From Ferruginibacter sp. (lineage in GTDB: Bacteria > Bacteroidota > Bacteroidia > Chitinophagales > Chitinophagaceae): a stretch of 19,974 nt of DNA. Location: the NCBI GenBank assembly GCA_025357775.1, contig JANXOQ010000375.1:1-19974 (forward strand), given 5' to 3'. The translations under genes were made by a program, and so were the position numbers. Below the pieces are notes generated by a model. The model saw only the letters and a list, made by a program, of their open reading frames with translations, made no database searches and had not been told where the DNA came from. Below are positions 1 to 7,836 of the stretch, in pieces; within the stretch, counting starts at the first letter, position 1; each line of letters opens with the position of its first letter.

Positions 1-21
1 GAAAAGAGATAATTAATAAAA

Positions 22-486
22 TTATAAAATCTTTTCAAAAAAAACAGCATTTTTTTCTGGGTTAAAATAGTAAGGTTCAATTTCATAAAAACCATGGCTC
101 TTATACAAGCTTATTGCATTTGTCATGCTATGCAAAGTATCTAACCTTATTTTTTTATACCCCAAATCAACTGATATTTCTAAGGATTTTTTTAGCAACA
201 AATTAGCAAAACCTTTTTGCCGGCAATTTGGTTTTATGTACATTCTTTTTAGCTCTGCAATATCATTTTCTTTTTTTCTTACTGCTACACAACCTATAAA
301 ATCATTTTCCATTTTTGCTAATAAAATTACACCTGTGGGGTAAGCATACATACCTTTTAAATGATTTAATTCGTTTTCAAAATCTTGAAAACTTAAATCA
401 ATATTAAGCCATACTGCATACTCTTTAAAAAGTATAGCAGCGGCTTCGTATTCAAAATCATTATTAGCAATTAATACTTTAACCAT
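22..486 (-). CDS. GNAT family N-acetyltransferase
   Basis: A 154-residue protein with the GNAT fold, expected to transfer an acetyl group from acetyl-CoA to an amine; the substrate cannot be read from sequence. The conserved core is visible: a beta-4 strand with ELKRMYIKP (residues 78-86), the acetyl-CoA pyrophosphate loop RQKGFA (89-94, family pattern Q/R-x-x-G-x-G/A) and the C-terminal A-x-x-LYKSHGF signature (124-133). There is no signal peptide or membrane segment, so it should be cytosolic. The ATG start overlaps the last 8 bases of the upstream EamA transporter gene on the same strand, so the two are probably translated from one transcript. The stop lies 22 bases from the window edge. 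Family assignment is secure, function is not. Confidence 0.9.
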   Translation of the reverse strand: MVKVLIANNDFEYEAAAILFKEYAVWLNIDLSFQDFENELNHLKGMYAYPTGVILLAKMENDFIGCVAVRKKENDIAELKRMYIKPNCRQKGFANLLLKKSLEISVDLGYKKIRLDTLHSMTNAISLYKSHGFYEIEPYYFNPEKNAVFFEKIL

Positions 487-1372
487 TTGCTGTTCGTTTA
501 TTGGCTAAAAATACGCCTGTAAAAATAAGCACCCCTGCAATAATTTTATATATAGATAAAGCTTCACCCAAAAATATAATGGCAATAAAAGTGGCAAATA
601 ATGGTTGTAAATAAATATATGCCCCAGTTGTAGAAGCTCCTAATATTTTTATACCAAATATATTAAAAAGATATGCTAAAAATGTACCACAAAAAACTAC
701 TAAAAAAAGCGAAATGTATGCATTAGTAGAAAAGGTTTGCCATTGTATTGCTATAAACTCTGTTAAACAAAAAGGTAACATTATAAAAAAACCAATAGTA
801 AAAATAATACGCAAAACCATTATTGGATTGTACTCTTTCATTAATGGCTTTACTAACATAAAATAAAAAGTATAAGAAATTGCATTTAGTAAAATTAAAA
901 TATCTCCTATAATTACATTGGATGGTTTGCCTGTTTTTTCTTTTGATAAAATTAGTACCAATGCTCCAGCTATGCCTAAAAACAGACCAATAATTTTATA
1001 ATTTGTTATTCTTTCTTTTAAAATTAATGCTGCAAAAAAAGTGATAAGAATAGGTGTTGTTAAAATTAATAAACCTGCATGAATAGAGTATGTTAGCGAT
1101 AAACCTTTTACAAATAATAGTTGATTAATAGCAATACCTGTAAGTGCACAAAGAAAGAACCTACCGTAATCCTTTTTTTGTATCACGGCATTTTGAGGTT
1201 TAAATAAATACAAGACCCAAAGTAATAATGAAGTGACTCCTACTCTTAAAAAATTAAGACCAAATGCTTGCACAAATTTTTCATTTATTAAAAATTTTAC
1301 AGCAGTTAAGTTTATTGCAAAAAAGATATTAGTTGCGAGTAAGGAAAAATGTGCAGTGGTTTTTTGGTTCAA
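479..1372 (-). CDS. EamA/DMT-family transporter
   Basis: A 297-residue inner-membrane protein of the drug/metabolite transporter superfamily, with about ten hydrophobic helices arranged as two EamA repeats (roughly residues 8-140 and 150-292). Members export amino acids, metabolites or drugs; the substrate is unknown here. The start is TTG: upstream in frame the codons run only to a TAA five codons away without an ATG, and the family-typical N-terminus (HFSLLATNIFFAINLTAVKF) begins right after the TTG. The gene overlaps the GNAT gene by 8 bases, suggesting a two-gene operon. A TAAATTTG box on the minus strand (plus coordinates 1398-1405) sits at the right distance for a promoter. Confidence 0.9.
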   Translation of the reverse strand: MNQKTTAHFSLLATNIFFAINLTAVKFLINEKFVQAFGLNFLRVGVTSLLLWVLYLFKPQNAVIQKKDYGRFFLCALTGIAINQLLFVKGLSLTYSIHAGLLILTTPILITFFAALILKERITNYKIIGLFLGIAGALVLILSKEKTGKPSNVIIGDILILLNAISYTFYFMLVKPLMKEYNPIMVLRIIFTIGFFIMLPFCLTEFIAIQWQTFSTNAYISLFLVVFCGTFLAYLFNIFGIKILGASTTGAYIYLQPLFATFIAIIFLGEALSIYKIIAGVLIFTGVFLANKRTANG

Positions 1373-1397
1373 TTCTATTAAATATTATATGCTTTTG

Positions 1398-1405
1398 CAA
1401 ATTTA
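1398..1405 (-). promoter_or_regulatory. Candidate Bacteroidota -7 box for the EamA-GNAT operon
   Basis: Read on the minus strand this is TAAATTTG, an exact match to the Bacteroidota primary sigma -7 consensus TAnnTTTG. It would place a transcription start about 20 bases ahead of the TTG start. I see no good TTTG -33 element at normal spacing, so this remains a weak call. Confidence 0.35.
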
Positions 1406-1466
1406 TGATATCAATTTTACTAATTTAGAAAATGCTGCTTAGCAAAGATTTACTGTTTGCTTTATA

Positions 1467-2636
1467 TTGCATAATCAAATTTACAAATTGGCACAACAAT
1501 ATACATACGAATTTTCTGAAACAAAACCTAGCTTATTGGAGCGCTTTGGTTTATACTATCTAAAATATTTTAAGAAAATAGATAACGACCGTAGTGTGTT
1601 TGACCTTACAGATAAAGAGCTTGCAAAACAAGTCAATAAAATAACCTATACAGGCATTATACTCTCTTGTATTATAGGAATAGTGTGCGTTTTTCCTACT
1701 GTGTGGGTAGATGTGCATTTTGAAAAAAATACTTTTTTTATTCACTATGGCTGTGTAGCTGTTGTAACATTGATAAGTATTATTATAGAGCTATACCTAC
1801 TTTTTATTATTGCGCTTCATGCAGTTTATTGTGTGAGTGAGCTTATAAACTTACGAGCTAGCGAATCTGATTTGGTAAATGGTGGATTATTTAATGTACA
1901 AAATATTTTGGCAAGGACAGCGCTTGAATTACCAGACCCAGAAATAAAAATAATGGGGATTGATCCTTTTAAAAGCGTATCTAAAAGAAATTTATTATTG
2001 CTTAGTCTTTTATACAAAGCAAAAATATTTTTGACCAATATTATACTTAAATATGCACTAATTATTTTTGTGGGTAATACCATTGTGGGCATTCCGGTAT
2101 TATATGAAGCTATTGTAGTAGAGTGTTTTTGGAATAGTGTTGTAATAATAAACGTAGTAGAACATGCGAGGCTTAGGCTATTTGGCTTTGCACTTGCCAA
2201 CCAAATTGGCAAAAACATTTTAGCAGAAGGTATTATTGAAAAACTGTCTGCGTTAGCAAAAAAAAACTGTTTGAGAGCTGTAGGTAATGCGGTAGTAATG
2301 GCACAAAATTATCATCCAAATATGGTGTTACTATTTTTTAAACTTCAAGAAATTTTAAAAATAGAAGAAGTTGATAAATACGATGACTGGAATTTATTTT
2401 TAGAAGCTTTACAAAATGTATCTGAACAAGAGCGATTTTTTTTGTTAGATTTATTTACTGTTTCTGCAGCATTTGATGGCAAATTATCTAAACTTGAAAA
2501 AGAAAACCTACGGGCAGCTTATGGAAACGATTATGATATTTATTTTTTGAGATTGGAGCGACTTGTAAATTTTTTAAAAAAAGGAAGACTAAATGCAGCC
2601 TTAAAAGATTGTAAATTAGATTTTATAAAAGGGTAA
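1467..2636 (+). CDS. Hypothetical membrane protein with TerB-like C-terminal helical region
   Basis: A 389-residue protein I do not recognise with certainty. It resembles what I recall of the LBF_2804-type proteins of Bacteroidota and Leptospira, but that is a weak impression. It has two hydrophobic hairpins, about residues 57-80 plus 92-120 and about 180-230, so four membrane segments. The cytosolic C-terminal third is helical, with a segment near residue 330 (SAAFDGKLSKLEKENLRAAYG) like the TerB/DjlA tellurite-resistance helical domain, where an acidic D-G-x-x-x-x-x-E pattern is typical. The start is TTG; in frame upstream there is only a TAG (1440-1442) and no ATG, and the next methionine is far inside. 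It runs directly into dtd, 10 bases downstream, so the two are probably cotranscribed. Confidence 0.7.
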   Translation: MHNQIYKLAQQYTYEFSETKPSLLERFGLYYLKYFKKIDNDRSVFDLTDKELAKQVNKITYTGIILSCIIGIVCVFPTVWVDVHFEKNTFFIHYGCVAVVTLISIIIELYLLFIIALHAVYCVSELINLRASESDLVNGGLFNVQNILARTALELPDPEIKIMGIDPFKSVSKRNLLLLSLLYKAKIFLTNIILKYALIIFVGNTIVGIPVLYEAIVVECFWNSVVIINVVEHARLRLFGFALANQIGKNILAEGIIEKLSALAKKNCLRAVGNAVVMAQNYHPNMVLLFFKLQEILKIEEVDKYDDWNLFLEALQNVSEQERFFLLDLFTVSAAFDGKLSKLEKENLRAAYGNDYDIYFLRLERLVNFLKKGRLNAALKDCKLDFIKG

Positions 2637-2646
2637 ATAAGTAAAT

Positions 2647-3147
2647 TTGAAAGTAATCCTACAAAGAGTTTCCTCAGCTGCCGTAACTGTGGATAGAAAC
2701 ATTATAAGTGAAATAAAAACTGGCTTACTAATCTTTGTTGGCATTGAAAATGCAGACACAATAGAAGATGTAATTTGGTTGGGCAACAAAATTGTAACCC
2801 TTCGCATTTTTGATGATGAGGAAAAAGTGCCCAATCTTTCTGTAAAAGATATTGATGGAGAAATATTATTGGTAAGCCAATTTACGCTGCATGCGTCTAC
2901 CAAAAAAGGCAATAGACCATCGTACATAAAAGCTGCAAAACCAGCAATAGCAATACCATTATATGAAAAATGCATTGTAAATTTAGAAAAGAATTTAGGT
3001 AAAAAAATAAGCACTGGTAAATTTGGTGCAGATATGAAGGTAGCTTCGGTAAATGATGGACCACTTACTATAATTATTGATACAAAACAGCCTTCTACAT
3101 CTTCCCCCGAAGGAAAGAGAAAACAAAAAAGATTAACTAATGGATAA
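2647..3147 (+). CDS. dtd: D-aminoacyl-tRNA deacylase
   Basis: Hydrolyses D-amino acids mischarged onto tRNA, protecting translation; a cytosolic homodimer. The DTD hallmarks are all visible: the N-terminal MKVILQRVSSAAVTV, the SQFTLHAS motif at residues 77-84 and the GP motif NDGPLT at 136-141, which builds the chiral proofreading site across the dimer. The start is TTG; conserved sequence begins at its second codon, so a later start is excluded. A TAAATTTG string overlaps this start codon but cannot be the gene's own promoter. The protein is 166 residues against about 145-150 for the family. The extra C-terminal 18 or so residues are basic and low in conservation (SPEGKRKQKR), likely an unstructured tail. 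Confidence 0.95.
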   Translation: MKVILQRVSSAAVTVDRNIISEIKTGLLIFVGIENADTIEDVIWLGNKIVTLRIFDDEEKVPNLSVKDIDGEILLVSQFTLHASTKKGNRPSYIKAAKPAIAIPLYEKCIVNLEKNLGKKISTGKFGADMKVASVNDGPLTIIIDTKQPSTSSPEGKRKQKRLTNG

Positions 3148-3200
3148 CTTAATTTATTGTGTTTACAAATTATAAATATTCATATCGAAAAGGTTGTAAA

Positions 3201-3292
3201 GTTGAGCCTGCCTTTGTCGGCAGACATGCTCTTGAAAACTGGTATGATAAGGTACACACGCATTTGAAAAGCACAGGCTGACATTTTTTTTT
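3201..3292 (+). ncRNA. Candidate structured RNA or terminator-ended leader
   Basis: Positions 3201-3282 are about 48% GC (39 of 82 bases by hand count) in an otherwise very AT-rich intergenic stretch. By eye it folds as a three-way junction. The outer helix pairs 3201-3210 with 3274-3282 (9 pairs, one bulged G). A small hairpin forms at 3215-3226. A second helix (3227-3233 with 3267-3273) stacks directly on the outer one. Nine T follow at 3284-3292, as in an intrinsic terminator. A competing hairpin CTGCC/GGCAG (3208-3212, 3219-3223) is also possible. Alternatively the stretch could code for a 40-residue peptide (GTG at 3159, TGA at 3279-3281). It could also just be the 3' end of the dtd transcript. 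I recognise no known RNA family. Confidence 0.3.
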
Positions 3293-3369
3293 CGAATATT
3301 AAACTAATTTAAATTTACAAGTGGAATAAAGAGTTTTGCTAATTTTATAAAACAAATTAAATAAATTTA

Positions 3370-3705
3370 ATGACAGATATCACAATAAACGAAGCCCAAC
3401 AAAAAGTAGATGAATGGATAAAAACCATAGGCGTAAAATATTTTAGTGAACTAACTAACCTTGGCATTTTAATGGAAGAAGTAGGTGAACTTTCTCGGCT
3501 TATGGTACGAACTTATGGAGAACAATCTTTTAAAAAAACAGACATGGATAAAGATTTGGGCGATGAAATGGCAGATATTCTGTGGGTGCTTATTTGCCTT
3601 GCAAACCAAACAGGGGTAAATCTTACAGATGCATGGCAAAAAAACATTGAAAAAAAAACAAAAAGAGATGCAAATAGGCATAAAAACAACAAAAAACTGA
3701 CCTAA
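3370..3705 (+). CDS. MazG-like nucleotide pyrophosphohydrolase
   Basis: A 111-residue single-domain all-alpha NTP pyrophosphohydrolase that should hydrolyse (d)NTPs to the monophosphate and pyrophosphate, usually as a housecleaning enzyme. The divalent-metal motif is intact: E36, E37 and E40 in LMEEVGELSR, then E66 and D69 in GDEMADILW. This matches the family's EExxE plus ExxD pattern. The length fits single-domain MazG proteins, not the two-domain E. coli form. The C-terminus is lysine-rich. The ATG directly follows TAAATTTA, an A/T-rich leader without Shine-Dalgarno, as is usual in this phylum. It lies 222 bases after dtd with a possible terminator between them, so it may have its own promoter. 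Confidence 0.92.
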   Translation: MTDITINEAQQKVDEWIKTIGVKYFSELTNLGILMEEVGELSRLMVRTYGEQSFKKTDMDKDLGDEMADILWVLICLANQTGVNLTDAWQKNIEKKTKRDANRHKNNKKLT

Positions 3706-3822
3706 CAAAAAAATAATAAAAATACCATGTTTGCGTTATTGTTTTATTGGTATTTAAGTCTCATATTTACATTTTCATAGGTGGTTTTCAAAAATTGTTT
3801 TCATGGGGGTGAATTCAATTCG

Positions 3823-3855
3823 AAACCGTTGCATTTTTTTGCAACGGTTTTTTTT
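3823..3855 (+). terminator. Strong intrinsic terminator after mazG
   Basis: A perfect 11-bp stem (AAACCGTTGCA at 3823-3833 with TGCAACGGTTT at 3840-3850) closes a six-T loop and runs into a T tract ending at 3855. This is the best intrinsic terminator in the window. It separates the mazG transcript from the phosphatase gene that starts at 3898, and so argues against the longer phosphatase reading frame opening at 3781. Between mazG and this stem there is a weaker hairpin (AAATACCA 3720-3727 with TGGTATTT 3748-3755) and a direct repeat of TTTTCAT (3772-3778 and 3798-3804). Confidence 0.85.
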
Positions 3856-3874
3856 ATTAAGCGTAAGAAAGATT

Positions 3875-3882
3875 TACTTTTG
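3875..3882 (+). promoter_or_regulatory. Candidate -7 box for the phosphatase gene
   Basis: TACTTTTG matches TAnnTTTG exactly, sits 20 bases after the terminator and predicts a transcription start about 10 bases ahead of the ATG at 3898. No clear -33 TTTG is seen; the T tract of the terminator occupies that position. Confidence 0.4.
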
Positions 3883-3897
3883 ACCAAATTTTTTTAT

Positions 3898-5247
3898 ATG
3901 AAACGATTATGTTTTTTTTTGTCATTTTTATTGATGCTAAATACCATTTTTGCTCAACAGCAAAAATTAATAAGTGGCCCATGGGCGGGTAACGTACAAA
4001 TGCGCACTGCGGTGGTATGGGTAGAGGTAAGTAAAGATGTAAAAAAACTGTCAGTAAAATATTTTATTAATGGCAAAGAAAATATTGTATCATACAATGG
4101 TGAATTAGGAAAAGATTTTAACCCAATAAAAATTGAACTTAACGGGCTGGAAATAAAAACTACATATTCTTACAGAATATTTATTGATGATAAGGAAATA
4201 AAAACAAATTTTCCTACAACATTTACCACACAAGACCTTTGGCAATGGCGCAGACCTGCACCAGACTTTAGTTTCCTCGCAGGCAGTTGTGCCTACGTAA
4301 ACGAGCCTAAGTACGACCGCCCTGGCAAGGGCTATGGTGGCGACTCTTCTATTTTTGAAACCATGGCAAATACAGCAGCTGCTTTTCATGTATGGATGGG
4401 CGACAACTGGTACACCCGTGAGGTAGACTTTGGCTCTACATGGGGTTTAAACTATCGTGCATCGCATGATAGAAGCCAGCCTTGGTATCAAAAATTTATG
4501 GCAGCAATGCCGCAATATGCTATTTGGGATGACCATGATTATGGCCCCAACGATGCTGGAAAAAGTTATATTCTAAAAGATGAAAGCAGAAAAATATTTA
4601 AAAATTATATGCTCAACCCTAGCTATGGTGAAGAAGAAAAAGGCATTTATACAAAAGTAAGTTATAGCGACGTAGATTTATTTTTGACCGATGGAAGGTA
4701 TTTTAGAAGTGAAGACGAAATGCCCGACAGCACTAACGGGAAGCCAGATGCTAGTAAACATTTTTTTGGCCCAAAGCAAATGGAATGGTTGAAAAATGCT
4801 TTGCAATTTAGTGATGCAAGCTTTAAAATAATAGTAGTTGGTAGCCAAGTTTTAAATCCTTTAAACCCTTACGAAAGCATGAAAAACTATAGTTATGAAT
4901 ACAATGAATTATTAAATTTTATAACTACACAAAAAATAAAAGGCGTATTATTTTTTACTGGCGATAGGCATCATAGCGAAGTAATAAAAATGCAATTGCC
5001 TAATTTTTATCCATTGTATGACATTACTATTTCACCATACACATCTGGCGTGAGCAAGCCTTTTGGCGCAGAAAAAAACAATCCTAGCAGAGTTGCAGGG
5101 ACATTGGTGGAAGCACAAAATTTTGGAAAAATATCAGTAAGTGGACCAAAAAAAGATAGGGTTTTAAAAGTTGATTTTTTAGGGATAAAGGGCGAACTAA
5201 TGGGTACTTGGAGTGTGGGTATTGGGGAGTTAATGGTGGGGAAGTAA
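3898..5247 (+). CDS. Secreted PhoD-like alkaline phosphatase/metallophosphatase
   Basis: A 449-residue exported phosphoesterase of the PhoD type, expected to release phosphate from phosphomonoesters or diesters in the periplasm. A clean signal peptide covers about residues 1-19 (hydrophobic run then NTIFA before QQQ). Next comes a beta-rich N-terminal region of about 100 residues and then the metallophosphatase domain. Its motifs are GSCAYVNE, HVWMGDNWY, AIWDDHDYGPND and FFTGDRHHSEV, which carry the Asp, Asn and His metal ligands. The frame is open back to a GTG at 3781, but that extension crosses the intrinsic terminator and would bury the signal peptide, so I place the start at 3898. It is followed 33 bases later by rlmD. 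The exact substrate is not shown. Confidence 0.9.
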   Translation: MKRLCFFLSFLLMLNTIFAQQQKLISGPWAGNVQMRTAVVWVEVSKDVKKLSVKYFINGKENIVSYNGELGKDFNPIKIELNGLEIKTTYSYRIFIDDKEIKTNFPTTFTTQDLWQWRRPAPDFSFLAGSCAYVNEPKYDRPGKGYGGDSSIFETMANTAAAFHVWMGDNWYTREVDFGSTWGLNYRASHDRSQPWYQKFMAAMPQYAIWDDHDYGPNDAGKSYILKDESRKIFKNYMLNPSYGEEEKGIYTKVSYSDVDLFLTDGRYFRSEDEMPDSTNGKPDASKHFFGPKQMEWLKNALQFSDASFKIIVVGSQVLNPLNPYESMKNYSYEYNELLNFITTQKIKGVLFFTGDRHHSEVIKMQLPNFYPLYDITISPYTSGVSKPFGAEKNNPSRVAGTLVEAQNFGKISVSGPKKDRVLKVDFLGIKGELMGTWSVGIGELMVGK

Positions 5248-5280
5248 TTTTCTTCATCAAGTAATAACTATTTTTACAGC

Positions 5281-6696
5281 GTGAAAAGAAAAAAACCAAA
5301 AATAACATTAGACAACATAACCATTACGGACTATGCAGCCCAAGGCAAAGCCATTGCACGCCACGAGGGGAAAGTAATTTTTACCGAAGGTACCATGCCT
5401 GGCGATGTGGTAAATATAATGCTTACCAAAAATAAAAAGGATTGGGCAGAAGCAAAAGTTTTAAAAATAGTACAACCAAGCAAAGATAGAATTGAACCAT
5501 TTTGCCAGCACTTTGGCTTATGCGGTGGTTGCAAATGGCAAATGTTACCTTACCACAAACAGCTAGAATTTAAACAGCAAGAAGCGGAGCAAAATCTTAT
5601 ACGGATTGGAAAAGTAAATGGCGCAACTATGCTACCCATTATAGGTGCGGATACACAAAAATTTTATAGAAATAAATTAGAATTTACTTTTAGTAATAAA
5701 AGATATTTAACGGCAGAAGAAATTGGCAACGAAAATATAGATGCTTTGCAAAACTCACTAGGCTACCATGCTCCGAGAGTATTTGATAAAACAATTTCGA
5801 TATTTGAATGTTACCTAATGGATGATGTAAACAATCGTATACGCAATAGTATGCGTGACATTGCTACTAAAAATAATTACCCATTTTACGATATAAAAGA
5901 ACATACTGGTTGGCTACGCAATTTGATAATTAGATATTGTACAACAGGAGAGCTAATGGTGAACCTTTGTATAAATTATGAAGATGAGCTCAATACAAAA
6001 ATTATAATGGAAGGCTTGCTAGCAGCGGTTCCTGAAATTTCTACTTTATTGTATACCATCAACCCCAAATGGAACGATACTATTTATGATCTTACTCCCA
6101 TTGTATATTTTGGTAAAGGTTATGTTACAGAAAAATTAGAAAATTTTGAGTTCATTATAAGCCCAAAATCTTTTTTTCAAACCAATACAAAGCAAGCGGA
6201 AAAACTATACAGTATTACCAGAGACTTTGCGCAACTTACTGGTAAAGAAATAGTGTACGATTTATACTGTGGCACAGGTAGTATTGGTATTTTTGTAAGC
6301 CCACAAGCAAAAAAAATAATAGGAGTAGAACTGGTAGAAGATGCTATAGAAGATGCAAAAAAAAATGCAGCAAATAATAATATAACCCATGCGGAGTTTT
6401 TTGCTGGAGATGTAATTAAAATATGCAATGATGAATTTTTTGCAGCACACGGTAGACCAGATGTAGTGATAACAGACCCTCCACGTGCTGGCATGCATGA
6501 TAAATTAATTACAAAATTATTGGAAATAGCTGCACCAGTAATTGTATATGTAAGTTGTAATACAGCTACCATGGCAAGAGATATTTTATTGCTTAGCGAA
6601 AAATATGCTGTAGAAAAAACACAACCAGTAGATATGTTTCCACAAACACACCATATAGAGTGTGTAGTAAGGCTGGTTTTAAAAAATGATATTTAA
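5281..6696 (+). CDS. rlmD: 23S rRNA (uracil-5)-methyltransferase, RlmD/RumA type
   Basis: A 471-residue SAM-dependent enzyme that methylates C5 of a uridine in 23S rRNA (U1939 for E. coli RlmD). The order is: TRAM RNA-binding domain (about 5-65); a 4Fe-4S cluster with C75, C81 and C84 in PFCQHFGLCGGC and probably C177 as fourth ligand; and the methyltransferase domain. In that domain are the SAM motif DLYCGTGS (327-334), DPPRAG (399-404), the nucleophile C426 in SCNTAT and the base E460. The start is GTG; the N-terminal KRKKP lead-in is typical. The rhomboid gene follows 11 bases downstream, so they likely share a transcript. The family also includes RlmC, RlmCD and TrmA; the cluster cysteines rule against TrmA, but the exact target uridine is inferred. 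Confidence 0.9.
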   Translation: MKRKKPKITLDNITITDYAAQGKAIARHEGKVIFTEGTMPGDVVNIMLTKNKKDWAEAKVLKIVQPSKDRIEPFCQHFGLCGGCKWQMLPYHKQLEFKQQEAEQNLIRIGKVNGATMLPIIGADTQKFYRNKLEFTFSNKRYLTAEEIGNENIDALQNSLGYHAPRVFDKTISIFECYLMDDVNNRIRNSMRDIATKNNYPFYDIKEHTGWLRNLIIRYCTTGELMVNLCINYEDELNTKIIMEGLLAAVPEISTLLYTINPKWNDTIYDLTPIVYFGKGYVTEKLENFEFIISPKSFFQTNTKQAEKLYSITRDFAQLTGKEIVYDLYCGTGSIGIFVSPQAKKIIGVELVEDAIEDAKKNAANNNITHAEFFAGDVIKICNDEFFAAHGRPDVVITDPPRAGMHDKLITKLLEIAAPVIVYVSCNTATMARDILLLSEKYAVEKTQPVDMFPQTHHIECVVRLVLKNDI

Positions 6697-6707
6697 AATA
6701 AATTATT

Positions 6708-7427
6708 ATGGGATTTTTTGATAACGGAAATAGGATTGGAAAAACACAAACTGCGGTTGTAACAATTATTCTTATAAATGTAATAGTATATGCTATACAA
6801 TTATTGTTTAAATCTTATAAAATAACAGAATGGGGTTCTTTACATTATTTTACATCGCCAGCATTTTTTCCACACCAAATTATTACAAGTGTTTTTATGC
6901 ATAGCGTTGATTTTACTCGTGGGTCAGGCTTTACACATATTTTATTTAATATGTTTTGCCTTTATACATTTGGTACAATGCTAGAGAGGGTATGGGGAGC
7001 AAAGAAATTTTTTATGTTTTATATGATATGTGGGATAGGTGCATCTATTATTATGATGCTGGCAATTCCATTTACAGCAGAGCAATTTGCAAAGAGTGCA
7101 GAGGCAGCTAGGTATGGTGGTTATTCTGCAGATTTAGTAACAACATATATAAACGAATATTCAGCATTGGGTGCATCTGGGGCAATTATGGGTGTAGAGG
7201 CTGCTTTTGTTTATTTATTTCCAAATGTTGAGCTAATGATAATGTTTATTCCTATACCAATAAAAGCTAAATATATAATTCCAGCATTTATTTTATTCGA
7301 TTTATTTGGTGGGTTCTACCGCATAGCAGGTGATAACATTGGGCACTTTGCTCACCTTGGTGGTGCACTCATTGGGTTTTTATTAGTACTTTATTGGAAT
7401 AAAACTAATAGAAAAACGTTTTATTAA
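6708..7427 (+). CDS. Rhomboid family intramembrane serine protease
   Basis: A 239-residue membrane protein with six or so hydrophobic helices. Rhomboids cleave transmembrane substrates within the bilayer with a Ser-His dyad. The dyad is present: S157 in GASGAIMG (GxSG) and H216 in GHFAHLGG (HxxHxxG). The oxyanion-hole residues H77 and N81 sit in THILFNMFCLYTFG. An insertion of about 30 residues between helices (about 122-152, SAEAARYGGYS region) is larger than in GlpG. The substrate is unknown. It is in an operon with rlmD and ends 3 bases short of the convergent serine palmitoyltransferase gene, so no separate terminator fits between them. Confidence 0.92.
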   Translation: MGFFDNGNRIGKTQTAVVTIILINVIVYAIQLLFKSYKITEWGSLHYFTSPAFFPHQIITSVFMHSVDFTRGSGFTHILFNMFCLYTFGTMLERVWGAKKFFMFYMICGIGASIIMMLAIPFTAEQFAKSAEAARYGGYSADLVTTYINEYSALGASGAIMGVEAAFVYLFPNVELMIMFIPIPIKAKYIIPAFILFDLFGGFYRIAGDNIGHFAHLGGALIGFLLVLYWNKTNRKTFY

Positions 7428-7430
7428 TTT

Positions 7431-7832
7431 CTAAATTACTCCCAATTTTCTACCCACATACTCATACGTTTCTATTAAATAATCTAAGTGGTTTTGCTCA
7501 TGAGTAGCCATTACGCTATTGCGTATAATGCAGGTGCCCGTAGGAGTAGCAGGAGGTATAAATATATTTACAAAAATATTTCTATCATATAATTCTTGCC
7601 ACATTTCCATGCCAATTTTTTCATCTATAGCTATGGGAATTATAGCAGTTTCGCCTTGGGGTACATTAAACCCAAGCCTAATTAAATTAGTTCTTAAATA
7701 AGCTGCATTGCTATTAAGTTTTGTAACAAGCTCTGGTTGTTCTATCAATATTTCTAAGGCTGCCATTGCACTAGCTGTACTTGAAGGTGATGGTGATGCA
7801 CTAAATATTAAAGAAGGAGAATGATGCTTCAA
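7431..7832 (-). pseudogene. Serine palmitoyltransferase, C-terminal part (frameshifted)
   Basis: The C-terminal 133 residues of a fold-type I PLP enzyme of the alpha-oxoamine synthase family, in the frame one base away from its N-terminal part at 7837-8703. It opens with KHHSPSLIFSASPSPSS, which in intact relatives follows directly after the GGFVxGEKxxIDFL sequence, and ends with the small C-terminal domain (IRNSVMATHEQNHLDYLIE). The internal ATG at 7830-7832 lies inside the conserved fold and is unlikely to be a real start. Removing one A from the A8 run (7846-7853, minus strand) joins both parts into a single protein of about 411 residues, the family length. See the N-terminal entry for function. 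Confidence 0.85.
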
Positions 7833-7836
7833 AAAA

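Noticed and set aside
2642..2649. TAAATTTG motif at the start of dtd as a promoter
   Set aside because: It overlaps the TTG start codon, so transcription would begin inside conserved coding sequence; probably chance or a leftover of the start-site context.
3720..3755. AAATACCA/TGGTATTT inverted repeat after mazG as the terminator
   Set aside because: The loop is 20 bases and no T run follows; the stem at 3823-3850 is far better.
3781..3897. Upstream extension of the PhoD-like gene from a GTG
   Set aside because: It would read through an intrinsic terminator and put 39 residues ahead of a clear signal peptide; the ATG at 3898 explains the gene better.
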